Shown here: positions 1 through 5,929 of the stretch, piece after piece
Position numbering within the stretch: the stretch's first letter is position 1
How the letters are laid out: each line of letters opens with the position of its first letter
NCBI RefSeq assembly: GCF_903643065.1
Contig: NZ_CAHJWX010000125.1
Coordinates: 1 to 6,189, forward strand
Source of the DNA: Sphingomonas bacterium
GTDB taxonomy: Bacteria > Pseudomonadota > Alphaproteobacteria > Sphingomonadales > Sphingomonadaceae
Reading direction: 5' to 3'
Length of the DNA: 6,189 nt
The notes under the pieces: model-generated
Told to the model about the DNA's origin: nothing
Databases searched by the model: none
Seen by the model: only the letters and a program-made list of their open reading frames with translations
Position numbers and translations under genes: made by a program

Positions 1-1515
1 GCGGCGCTCGCGCTTCGGCTGCACCGCGAGCGCGAGCGTCTCGCCGCCCTTGAGCAGCCCGCGCGCGGCGGGGCCGAACTCCAGCCCGCCATGCTCGTTT
101 GATCGCAGCGCGTCGCGCGCGAGCAGCGCGCGGCCGAGCGGCTTGAGCAGCGCCACCTCCTCCTCGCCGACAATGCCCCAGACCGACAGCGCCTCGTGTC
201 CGTTGACCGCCGTGCGCTCGGACGATTTGCCCGCCAGCACCTGCTCGACATAGCCGGCTCCGAACAGCTGGCCGGTGCGGAACACGGCGGACAGGTATTT
301 GCGCGCCAGTTCGGTCGCGTCGATAGTCTGGGCGGGCTTCAGGCAATTGTCGCAATTGCCGCAATCAATTTCGAGCGTGTCGCCGAAATGTGCGAGCAGG
401 ATGCGCCGTCGGCAGCCGGGCGTCTCCACCAGCGTGCCCAGCGCGGCGAGCCGCTGGCGCTCGCCCGCTTGGCGTGCGGGCTCCACCTCCGCCATCCGCT
501 GGCGGGCGAGCTTGAAGTCGTCGGCGCCCCAGAACAGCCGCGCCACCGCCGGGTCGCCGTCGCGCCCCGCGCGGCCGGTCTCTTGGTAATAGGCCTCGAT
601 CGACTTGGGCAGCCCGGCATGCGCGACGAAGCGGACGTCGGGCTTGTCGATGCCCATGCCGAACGCGACGGTGGCGACCATCACCATGTCTTCCGACGCG
701 ACGAACGCGGCCTGGTTGGCGGCGCGCACGGCGGGATCGAGCCCGGCATGATAAGCGCGCACGGGCCGCCCCGCCTTGGCCAGCGTCGCCGCCAGCCGCT
801 CAACGCCCGCGCGGGTCGGCGCATAGACGATGCCGGGGCCGGGCTGCTCCGCCATCAGGTCGGCGATCTGCGCGGCGACCTGATCGCGCGGCTGGATATG
901 GTAACGGATGTTGGGCCGGTCGAAGCCCGAGACGATCAGCCCGTCATCGGGGATGCCGAGCTGCCCCAGGATGTCGGAGCGGGTGTGCGCGTCGGCGGTA
1001 GCGGTCAGCGCGAGGCGCGGCACGTGCGGGAACGCGTCCATCAACGGCGCGAGCAGGCGATAGTCGGGGCGGAAATCATGTCCCCACTCGCTGACGCAAT
1101 GCGCCTCGTCGATCGCGAACAGGCTGAGCGGCGCCTGGCCGAGCAGGTCGCGGAACGAGCCCTGCGACGCGCGCTCGGGGGCGACGTACAGCAGGTCCAG
1201 CTCGCCGCCCCGGAACCGCTGGAGCGTCTGCGCGCGGTTCTCGTCGACACTGGTCAGGGTGGCGGCGCGCAGGCCCACGGCGGTGGCGGCGCGCAGCTGG
1301 TCGTGCATCAGCGCGATCAGTGGCGAAACGACGACGCAGGTGCCGGGAAACATCAGCGCCGGCAGCTGATAGCACAGCGACTTGCCCGCGCCGGTCGGCA
1401 TCACCGCCAGCGTGCGGTGGCGGTCAAGGACGCGGTCCACCACCTGGCGCTGCACGCCCCGGAAATCGGGAAACCCCCAGACGCGCTGCAGGACGGGAAG
1501 CGGATCGGCGGTCAT
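1..1515 (-). CDS. recQ: RecQ family ATP-dependent DNA helicase (3' end beyond window)
   Basis: This is a 3'-to-5' superfamily 2 DNA helicase that unwinds recombination and repair intermediates in the cytoplasm. Reading from ATG at 1515, 505 codons are present without a stop, and the gene runs off the left edge. Visible motifs are Walker A PTGAGKS (residues 40-46, Lys45), the DEAH box (136-139), and the RecQ-specific aromatic-rich loop just after it (CVSEWGHDFRPDY, 140-152). Motif III LTATA is at about 170-174. Motif V GMGIDKPDV is followed by motif VI YYQETGRAGRDG, with the arginine-finger region at 315-318. A zinc-binding set, Cys368, Cys385, Cys388 and Cys391, precedes a winged-helix (RQC) region that fills the rest. 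An HRDC domain, if present, would lie outside the window. No good Shine-Dalgarno precedes 1515, but the protein aligns naturally from there (FPDFRGVQRQVV at 15-26 is the usual RecQ opening). It is the last of three minus-strand genes, 132 bases after the HhH gene. The family call is secure; RecQ paralogues differing at the C-terminus cannot be separated here. Confidence 0.95.
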   Translation of the reverse strand, partial: MTADPLPVLQRVWGFPDFRGVQRQVVDRVLDRHRTLAVMPTGAGKSLCYQLPALMFPGTCVVVSPLIALMHDQLRAATAVGLRAATLTSVDENRAQTLQRFRGGELDLLYVAPERASQGSFRDLLGQAPLSLFAIDEAHCVSEWGHDFRPDYRLLAPLMDAFPHVPRLALTATADAHTRSDILGQLGIPDDGLIVSGFDRPNIRYHIQPRDQVAAQIADLMAEQPGPGIVYAPTRAGVERLAATLAKAGRPVRAYHAGLDPAVRAANQAAFVASEDMVMVATVAFGMGIDKPDVRFVAHAGLPKSIEAYYQETGRAGRDGDPAVARLFWGADDFKLARQRMAEVEPARQAGERQRLAALGTLVETPGCRRRILLAHFGDTLEIDCGNCDNCLKPAQTIDATELARKYLSAVFRTGQLFGAGYVEQVLAGKSSERTAVNGHEALSVWGIVGEEEVALLKPLGRALLARDALRSNEHGGLEFGPAARGLLKGGETLALAVQPKRERR

Positions 1516-1647
1516 CGGCGCCGATGTAGGGCGGCGGCGTCACCGGGTCGAGCGGCGTTGCCCGGTTGGGTCTGACCGGCGCGCCGAGACGCTGGGCCGC
1601 GGGCCTCCCGACACGCGGGCGTGCATCAGCTCGATCTCGCGTTCCGC

Positions 1648-1833
1648 TCAGCCGATCGCCACCGCCGCCTCCGCGCCGTCCCATTTGCCCGTCAGGCCCG
1701 GCACCTCGTCGAGCTGGCGAAGCGCGGTGAAGCCGCCGCGGTCCTCGCGGCAGCGCACGATCTCGAAGCCGTGACCCTTTAGCTGGGGCACGCCGTCCAG
1801 CTCGGCGGCGGTGGCGGTGTTGAGATCGATCAT
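1648..1833 (-). CDS. Small helix-hairpin-helix (ComEA-like) protein, 61 aa
   Basis: This short soluble protein resembles the helix-hairpin-helix module of ComEA-type DNA-binding proteins. It opens with IDLNTATAAELDGVP (residues 2-16), the standard start of that module. A hairpin around LKGHGFEIV (18-26) follows, then the linker CREDRGGF (28-35), and then a second element LDEVPGLTGK (41-50). It has no signal peptide or membrane segment, unlike true ComEA, so a cytoplasmic role is more likely. The first hairpin has QLKGHG in place of the usual GIG-type turn, so DNA binding is not assured. Its ATG overlaps the stop of the agmatine deiminase gene by four bases (ATGA), and an AGG lies five to six bases upstream in the deiminase 3' end. 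This points to translational coupling. The family call comes from motif recognition; the function is unknown. Confidence 0.75.
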   Translation of the reverse strand: MIDLNTATAAELDGVPQLKGHGFEIVRCREDRGGFTALRQLDEVPGLTGKWDGAEAAVAIG

Positions 1834-2795
1834 GCGGGCACCTGTTGCGAGATACAGTGGAAGCTGCCGCCGCCGGTGAGGATATGGTCGGCGCGCAGCC
1901 CGATCGCCGCGCGGCCGGGGAACAGCGCGCCGATCGCCGCCACCGCCGCGTCATCCGCCGGCGCGCCGTACAGCGGCACCACCACGACGGCGTTGCCGAT
2001 ATAGAAGTTCATGTACGACGCCGGCACGATCTCCTCGTCGCGAAGCACGCGGCCGGGCGAGGGGACGGGCACCACGGTCAGCCCAGCGGCCTGCGCGTCG
2101 CGGGCGGCGTGCTGGTACACCTGCCAGTTCGGGTCGTTCTCCGCCGGCGCCGGGATCGCCACCGTGTTCGGCGCGACGAAGCGCGCGAGATTGTCGACAT
2201 GCCCGTCGGTATGGTCGTGACGCAGCCCGTCGCCCAGCCAGACGATCCGATCGAGGCCCAGATCGGCGCGCAGCCGCTCCGCGATCGCCGGCTGGCGCAG
2301 GCCGGGGTTGCGGTTCGGGTTGAGCAGGCATTGCGCGGTGGTGATTGCCAACCCGGTGCCGTCGCCATCGATCGCGCCGCCCTCCAGCACCCAGTCGTGC
2401 GCCGTCACCCGCAAGCCCCGCGCGTGGGCGAGGCGCGCGCCGATCGTGTCGTCGCCGGGCAGGTCGTATTTGCCGCCCCAGCCGTTAAAGGCGAAATCGT
2501 GCGCGGCGCCGTCGCCGTCCAGGATCGCGGCGGTGTCGCGCAGCCAGATGTCGCCGAACGGCTCCACCACCACCCGCGCGAAGGGCGCGGCGTCGCGCGC
2601 CGCGGCGGCGGCTTCCGCGTCGGCGGCGACGAGCAGCACCTGTTCGCCGCGCCCCTCGGCGTGGACGGCGCGGGCAAAGGCGGCGACCTCGGCGCGCGCG
2701 GGGGCGAGATCGTCCGCCCACAGCTCGGGATGGCTGGGAAAGCCGATCCAGACGGCGGCGTGCGGCGCCCATTCGGGGGGTGGCGGCGAAGGCAT
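1830..2795 (-). CDS. aguA: Agmatine deiminase / peptidylarginine deiminase-family protein
   Basis: This 321-residue enzyme belongs to the PF04371-type guanidino-group hydrolases. Agmatine deiminase converts agmatine to N-carbamoylputrescine and ammonia on the way to putrescine. Visible family features are the opening PPEWAPHAAVWIGFPSHPELW (near 7-26), WLRDTAA (84-90, Asp87), and WVLEGGAID (135-143, Glu138). These are followed by HDHTDGHVDN (193-202, His199 and Asp201) and the C-terminal nucleophile region GGGSFHC (308-314, Cys314). The Glu138 to His199 spacing and the terminal GGGxxHC agree with the known family catalytic set. I chose ATG at 2795 because an AGGA lies 8 bases upstream and homology-like sequence begins there. 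An in-frame ATG at 2978 would add 61 basic, low-complexity residues with no family resemblance. The length is at the short end for the family. No N-carbamoylputrescine amidase gene adjoins it within the window, so the exact substrate (agmatine or peptidyl-arginine) rests on family resemblance. The downstream HhH gene overlaps its stop. Confidence 0.9.
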   Translation of the reverse strand: MPSPPPPEWAPHAAVWIGFPSHPELWADDLAPARAEVAAFARAVHAEGRGEQVLLVAADAEAAAAARDAAPFARVVVEPFGDIWLRDTAAILDGDGAAHDFAFNGWGGKYDLPGDDTIGARLAHARGLRVTAHDWVLEGGAIDGDGTGLAITTAQCLLNPNRNPGLRQPAIAERLRADLGLDRIVWLGDGLRHDHTDGHVDNLARFVAPNTVAIPAPAENDPNWQVYQHAARDAQAAGLTVVPVPSPGRVLRDEEIVPASYMNFYIGNAVVVVPLYGAPADDAAVAAIGALFPGRAAIGLRADHILTGGGSFHCISQQVPA

Positions 2796-2802
2796 CGGGC
2801 GG

Positions 2803-2808
2803 TTCCTA
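2803..2808 (-). promoter_or_regulatory. Ribosome binding site of the agmatine deiminase gene
   Basis: On the minus strand this reads TAGGAA, with its AGGA core 8 bases before the ATG at 2795. It is the clearest Shine-Dalgarno-like site in the window. It is the main reason for preferring the 321-residue start over the longer in-frame start at 2978. Confidence 0.6.
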
Positions 2809-3020
2809 CCCGTCGAGCGGGGCGGGGTGAAGTGGAGGAAGCGCAAACGCCGATGCGGTTCGGCGCACAGGCGCCCGCCGCGCGCCGGGATCGCGCGACG
2901 CGTCGGAACCGCACCGCACCGCGCCGGCGGGCCTCTCTCGCGCGTCCCGTGGGTCACGACGACGCGACCCCGACGCAAGAGGCGAGCGTCCGATGCAAGA
3001 GTGGACGGGGAGGGAGGGCG

Positions 3021-3045
3021 CAGGCACGACCGCGTTCAGGCACGA
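3021..3045 (+). repeat. Direct repeat CAGGCACGA, two copies 16 bases apart
   Basis: Two perfect 9-base copies lie at 3021-3029 and 3037-3045, start to start 16 bases, about 70-90 bases before the S9 peptidase start codon. The position would suit a regulator site, but the spacing is not a clean multiple of a helical turn and the repeat is short. It may be chance in a GC-rich spacer. Confidence 0.3.
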
Positions 3046-3068
3046 TCGCCACCATTTAGGACAGGCGC

Positions 3069-3095
3069 TTGAAGTGTCCCGACGACGCGTTAAAC
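3069..3095 (+). promoter_or_regulatory. Possible promoter of the S9 peptidase gene
   Basis: TTGAAG at 3069-3074 resembles a -35 box and TTAAAC at 3090-3095 resembles a -10 box. They stand out as AT-richer islands just before the peptidase start. The spacer is only 15 bases, shorter than the usual 16-18, so this is a weak candidate. If it is used, the 5' leader would be about 10-20 bases. Confidence 0.22.
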
Positions 3096-3111
3096 CCGAA
3101 CCACGACAAGC

Positions 3112-5103
3112 ATGGGGGCGAAGATGCGGCGGGTGATCGGCTGGGCGGCGTTGGCGCTGGCGAGCGCGGCGACCGGAGCGCCGCCGGAGGGCTTCGACGC
3201 TGCCAAGGCGTTCGGCGCGCGCGATGGCGTGCTCGGCGTCAGCATTTCGCCCGATGGCCGATCGCTCGCGATCCTCGAACCGACAGAGGGGCGCGGCTCG
3301 GTGTTGCTGGTCGCCAAAGTCGACGTCGGGCAGATGAAGCCGGTGCTGGCGTCGAGCGGCTCGCCCGAGCGGATCGACGCCTGTCACTGGGCGAGCAACA
3401 CGCGCCTGACGTGCAGAATGTTCTCGATCGACCGGCTAGTCGACCAGGATTACGGCGTCTCGCGCACGGTGGCAGTCGAGGCCGACGGCAGCGCAGTGAA
3501 GGACCTGAGCGCGCGGCAGCGGGGCCATACGCTGGGCTTCGCCACCAACGGCGGCGGCATCGTCGACTGGACGGGCGGGGCGGGCGACGGCAGCGTGCTG
3601 ATGACGAATGTCCACGTTCCCGAGACGACGACGGGGACACTCACCGCGCAAACGGCCGAAGGGCTGGGCATCGACCGCGTCGACACGCGCACGCTCATCC
3701 ATCAGCAGGTGGAGCCACCCATACCCTGGGCGACGGACTATCTCAGCGACGGGCGCGGGCATGTCCGCGTCATGGCGATCGCGCATCTCAATTCGCTCGA
3801 CCAGGCGACGGGCACGGTCGAGTACCGATACCGCAAGAAGGACAGCCGCGCCTGGCTGCCCCTGGGCGAGGTGACATATCTCAACTATCGCGCGACCGGG
3901 TTCGAGCCGCTGGCGGTCGATCCCGATCTGGACGTGGTGTACGGGCTCGATCGGGCGAGTGGCCGTGTCGGCCTCTTCAAGGTCGCGCTCGATGGCAGCG
4001 GCAAGAAGGAGCTGGTGTTCGACCGACCCGATACGGACATCGACGAGGTGGTCCGGATCGGGCGGGCGGGCCGCGTGGTGGGCGCGAGCTGGGCCGACGA
4101 GAAGCGGCAGGTCGCGTTCTTCGATCCCGAGCTGAAGCGGCTGGCGGTGTCGCTGGGCAAGGCGTTGCCCGCGACGCCCACGATCAGCATCGTCGACGCC
4201 AGCGCCGACGAGCAGAAGCTGGTCTTGTTCGCGGGAAGCGACACCGATCCGGGCCGCTTCTACCTGTTCGACAAGGCGACCAGGCATCTGGCGGAGATCG
4301 CGCCGGTACGCCCGGCGCTCGGGTCGGTGAAGCTCGCAGGCATGACGCCGATCCACTTTCCCGCCGCCGACGGGACCAGCATCCCCGCCTATCTGACGCT
4401 GCCGCCGGGGCAGGAGACTGCGAAAGGGCTGCCCGCGATCGTGCTGCCGCATGGCGGCCCCGCCTCTCGCGACGAATGGAGCTTCGACTGGCTGCCCCAG
4501 TTCTTCGCCAATCGCGGGTTCGCCGTCATCCAGCCGGAGTTCCGCGGCTCGACGGGTTATGGCGACAGCTTCTTCCTGGAGAACGGCATCCGGTCCTGGC
4601 GGTCGTCGATCGGCGACGTGGACGATGCCGGCCGCTGGCTCGTCAAGCAGGGGATCGCCGATCCCGGCAAGCTGGCGATCGTCGGCTGGTCCTATGGCGG
4701 CTACGCGGCGCTGCAGAGCCAGGTGGTCGACCCGGGCCTGTTCAAGGCGGTGGTGGCGGTCGCGCCGGTGACCGACTGGATAGCGATGAAGGCCGACATG
4801 AAGAACGGCCGGAGCCGCCAGCAGATCGAGGCGCAGTTCGGCGGCGCCGTCAACCTCGACGCCGGCTCTCCCGCGCGTCATGCCGATCGGTTCGCGGCGC
4901 CCGTGCTGATGTTCCACGGCGATCTCGACCAGAACGTGGCGGTGACCCAATCGCGGCTGATGGAGGCGCGGCTCAAGGGCGCGGGCAAGCGCGTCGAGCG
5001 GATCGAATATAAGGGGCTCGATCACCAGCTGGACGACAGCCAGGTCCACGCGGCCATGCTGGCCCGGATGGACGCCTTCCTGCGGGCGAGCATGGGGATG
5101 TGA
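3112..5103 (+). CDS. Exported S9 (prolyl oligopeptidase) family serine peptidase
   Basis: This 663-residue alpha/beta-hydrolase peptidase probably cleaves short peptides in the periplasm. The N-terminus MRRVIGWAALALASAATGA (residues 5-23) is a Sec-type signal peptide without a lipobox Cys, with likely cleavage near residue 23. Residues about 30-405 form the propeller-like domain; it contains a Cys91/Cys101 pair in CHWASNTRLTC that could form a disulfide after export. The catalytic domain begins near residue 411. It shows the oxyanion-region HGGP (447-450), FRGSTGYG, nucleophile GWSYGGY (Ser527), HGDLDQNV (Asp606) and LDHQLDD (His638), a complete S9 triad. Two in-frame starts are possible. ATG at 3112 has no Shine-Dalgarno; ATG at 3124 follows a GGGGGCG and gives the tidier signal peptide, so 3124 may be the true start. 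The gene appears monocistronic, divergent from the deiminase and convergent with the flavoprotein. The family is certain; substrate and exact subfamily (dipeptidyl or acylaminoacyl peptidase-like) are not. Confidence 0.93.
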   Translation: MGAKMRRVIGWAALALASAATGAPPEGFDAAKAFGARDGVLGVSISPDGRSLAILEPTEGRGSVLLVAKVDVGQMKPVLASSGSPERIDACHWASNTRLTCRMFSIDRLVDQDYGVSRTVAVEADGSAVKDLSARQRGHTLGFATNGGGIVDWTGGAGDGSVLMTNVHVPETTTGTLTAQTAEGLGIDRVDTRTLIHQQVEPPIPWATDYLSDGRGHVRVMAIAHLNSLDQATGTVEYRYRKKDSRAWLPLGEVTYLNYRATGFEPLAVDPDLDVVYGLDRASGRVGLFKVALDGSGKKELVFDRPDTDIDEVVRIGRAGRVVGASWADEKRQVAFFDPELKRLAVSLGKALPATPTISIVDASADEQKLVLFAGSDTDPGRFYLFDKATRHLAEIAPVRPALGSVKLAGMTPIHFPAADGTSIPAYLTLPPGQETAKGLPAIVLPHGGPASRDEWSFDWLPQFFANRGFAVIQPEFRGSTGYGDSFFLENGIRSWRSSIGDVDDAGRWLVKQGIADPGKLAIVGWSYGGYAALQSQVVDPGLFKAVVAVAPVTDWIAMKADMKNGRSRQQIEAQFGGAVNLDAGSPARHADRFAAPVLMFHGDLDQNVAVTQSRLMEARLKGAGKRVERIEYKGLDHQLDDSQVHAAMLARMDAFLRASMGM

Positions 5104-5119
5104 GCGCGGGGTGGCGAAG

Positions 5120-5147
5120 GCGCCGCCCTTGCATCCGCGAGCGGCGC
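5120..5147. terminator. Possible shared hairpin between convergent genes
   Basis: A perfect 7-base inverted repeat GCGCCGC (5120-5126) and GCGGCGC (5141-5147) encloses a 14-base loop in the 50-base space between the S9 peptidase stop and the flavoprotein stop. It is GC-only, with no T-run on either side, so it is not a classic intrinsic terminator. Its place between converging genes makes a two-way termination or transcript-end role plausible. Confidence 0.35.
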
Positions 5148-5153
5148 GGCGTG

Positions 5154-5723
5154 TCAGGGCTGCGCCACCAGCGCGAACCTGGCCACCTGGCGCCCGACCA
5201 GCCGCAGCTGTTCCACCACCGCCGGATCGCTGGCGCCGCCCTCGTCGTCGAAGCGCGTGGCCTGGCTGTTGATCGCGGCGGCGAACGGCGTCGGCCAGCC
5301 GCGCAGCGCGTGGACGATCGAGCGCAGCGCCGCGATCGTCGAGCCGGTCGCCTGCCAGCCATAGGCGGTCGCGATCAGCCCGACGGGCATGTCGGCGAGA
5401 TAGGGCCGCGCGTCCTTCGCCGTGTCCTCCAGGAGGTCGAGCGCGTTCTTGACGACGCCGGAGATCGAGCCGTGATAGCCGGGGCTGGCGATGATCAGCG
5501 CCGACGCGCCACGCACGGCGGCGACGAACGCGTCCTCGGCGGCGGTGCGCGCCGTCGCCTTGGGATCGAACAGCGGCAGCCGCGCCATGTCCGCGCCGCC
5601 GAACATGCGCGTCGCGAACCCCTCGCGCGCGGCGGCATCCAGCGCGATGCCGAGCGCGCGCTCGGTCGACGACACGCCGCCGATCGTGCCACCGATGCCG
5701 ACGACGAGGGGTGGGGAGGACAT
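5154..5723 (-). CDS. NAD(P)H-dependent FMN reductase-like flavoprotein
   Basis: This 189-residue flavodoxin-fold protein belongs to the NADPH-dependent FMN reductase family (PF03358 type: SsuE, MsuE, ChrR relatives), which uses NAD(P)H to reduce FMN, quinones or other acceptors in the cytoplasm. Residues 6-20, LVVGIGGTIGGVSST, form the first beta strand and the FMN phosphate-binding loop. SPGYHGSISGVVKNALDLL (80-98) is the second FMN-contacting segment typical of the family. The length is normal. I chose ATG at 5723, where the family-like sequence MSSPPLVVGIGG begins. The open frame extends upstream to 5942, but that extension translates the heptamer repeat and is not protein-like. No good Shine-Dalgarno precedes 5723. 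The inverted-repeat element lies 52 bases upstream, so the promoter must lie between them or within the repeat. Substrate is not predictable; there is no sulfonate-utilisation gene beside it. Confidence 0.88.
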   Translation of the reverse strand: MSSPPLVVGIGGTIGGVSSTERALGIALDAAAREGFATRMFGGADMARLPLFDPKATARTAAEDAFVAAVRGASALIIASPGYHGSISGVVKNALDLLEDTAKDARPYLADMPVGLIATAYGWQATGSTIAALRSIVHALRGWPTPFAAAINSQATRFDDEGGASDPAVVEQLRLVGRQVARFALVAQP

Positions 5724-5774
5724 GGGCTTGCTGTAGGGCGGGGAACGGGCGGGGTCGAGGCGGTAGGCGCTGCC

Positions 5775-5898
5775 GAGAGGCGAGAGGCAATAGGCAATAG
5801 GCAATAGGCAAGTGAGTGGTAGCGGCGGTCTGGAGGTGCAAGCGGCGGGACGCCACCACGCCTGATGCCTGATGCCTATTGCCTTAATGCCTCCTCTC
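5775..5898. repeat. Long imperfect inverted repeat with heptamer-built arms (REP/MITE-like)
   Basis: The left arm has five 7-base units in register: GAGAGGC twice (5775-5788) and AATAGGC three times (5789-5809). After six unmatched bases comes GTGGTAGCG (5816-5824). The right arm mirrors it: CGCCACCAC (5851-5859), GCCTGAT twice (5860-5873), GCCTATT (5874-5880), GCCTTAAT (5881-5888), then GCCTCCTCTC (5889-5898). Read on the complementary strand, the right arm runs GAGAGG, AGGC, ATTAAGGC, AATAGGC, ATCAGGC, ATCAGGC, GTGGTGGCG. This follows the same order as the left arm with point changes and small length changes. The apex is 26 bases (5825-5850). The element could fold into a cruciform or RNA hairpin of about 124 bases. 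It is AT-richer than its surroundings and sits between two divergent genes. It looks like a dispersed intergenic repeat rather than an operator; there is no transposase nearby and I see no clear target duplication. Confidence 0.75.
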
Positions 5899-5929
5899 AC
5901 CCCCTTTGCCTTCCCGCCCGCACCGCCGT

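Larger units (their letters stand above)
2809..3111. other. Divergent intergenic spacer between deiminase and S9 peptidase genes
   Basis: This stretch of about 300 bases separates two divergently transcribed genes and should hold both promoters. No convincing gene is present: the open frames crossing it continue out of phase into the flanking genes and encode arginine-rich, low-complexity peptides. Small sequence features seen are a perfect 10-base palindrome CGACGCGTCG at 2896-2905 and a short hairpin GGGTC/GACCC at 2951-2955 and 2966-2970. There is also a 9-base direct repeat CAGGCACGA at 3021-3029 and 3037-3045. None matches an operator that I can name. Confidence 0.6.

Noticed and set aside
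1542..1566. Inverted repeat ACCGGG/CCCGGT between recQ and the HhH gene, considered as a terminator
   Set aside because: The stem is only six bases around a 13-base loop with no T-tract, and both flanking genes read through it in the same direction.
196..1575. A 459-codon plus-strand frame opposite the left-edge gene
   Set aside because: The minus strand encodes RecQ with all helicase motifs; the plus frame is its complement shadow.
1540..1626. A possible 28-codon gene from the ATG at 1626 on the minus strand
   Set aside because: It is too short and arginine/serine-rich, has no ribosome binding site or recognisable motif, and is better explained as part of the possible HhH extension or as non-coding.
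2896..2905. Palindrome CGACGCGTCG as an operator
   Set aside because: A ten-base GC-rich palindrome is expected by chance in such DNA, and it matches no operator I can name.
2796..2978. A 61-residue N-terminal extension of the deiminase from ATG at 2978
   Set aside because: It is low-complexity and basic, with no family resemblance, and a good ribosome binding site supports the start at 2795.
1845..3059. A 404-codon plus-strand frame opposite the deiminase
   Set aside because: It is arginine/valine-rich without motifs, and the minus strand encodes the deiminase with its catalytic residues.
3069..5012. A 647-codon plus-strand frame overlapping the S9 peptidase in another phase
   Set aside because: The overlapping frame with the signal peptide and complete S9 triad is the real gene; this one is highly arginine/glycine-rich with no motifs.
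3436..5859. An 807-codon open frame on the minus strand, antisense to the S9 peptidase and continuing through the flavoprotein region
   Set aside because: It is a GC-driven shadow frame: it is arginine- and histidine-rich, has no recognisable domain, crosses two genes with clear families and even translates the heptamer repeat.
5775..5898. CRISPR array interpretation of the repeated units
   Set aside because: The units are seven bases and contiguous, there are no unique spacers, and the second set is inverted relative to the first.
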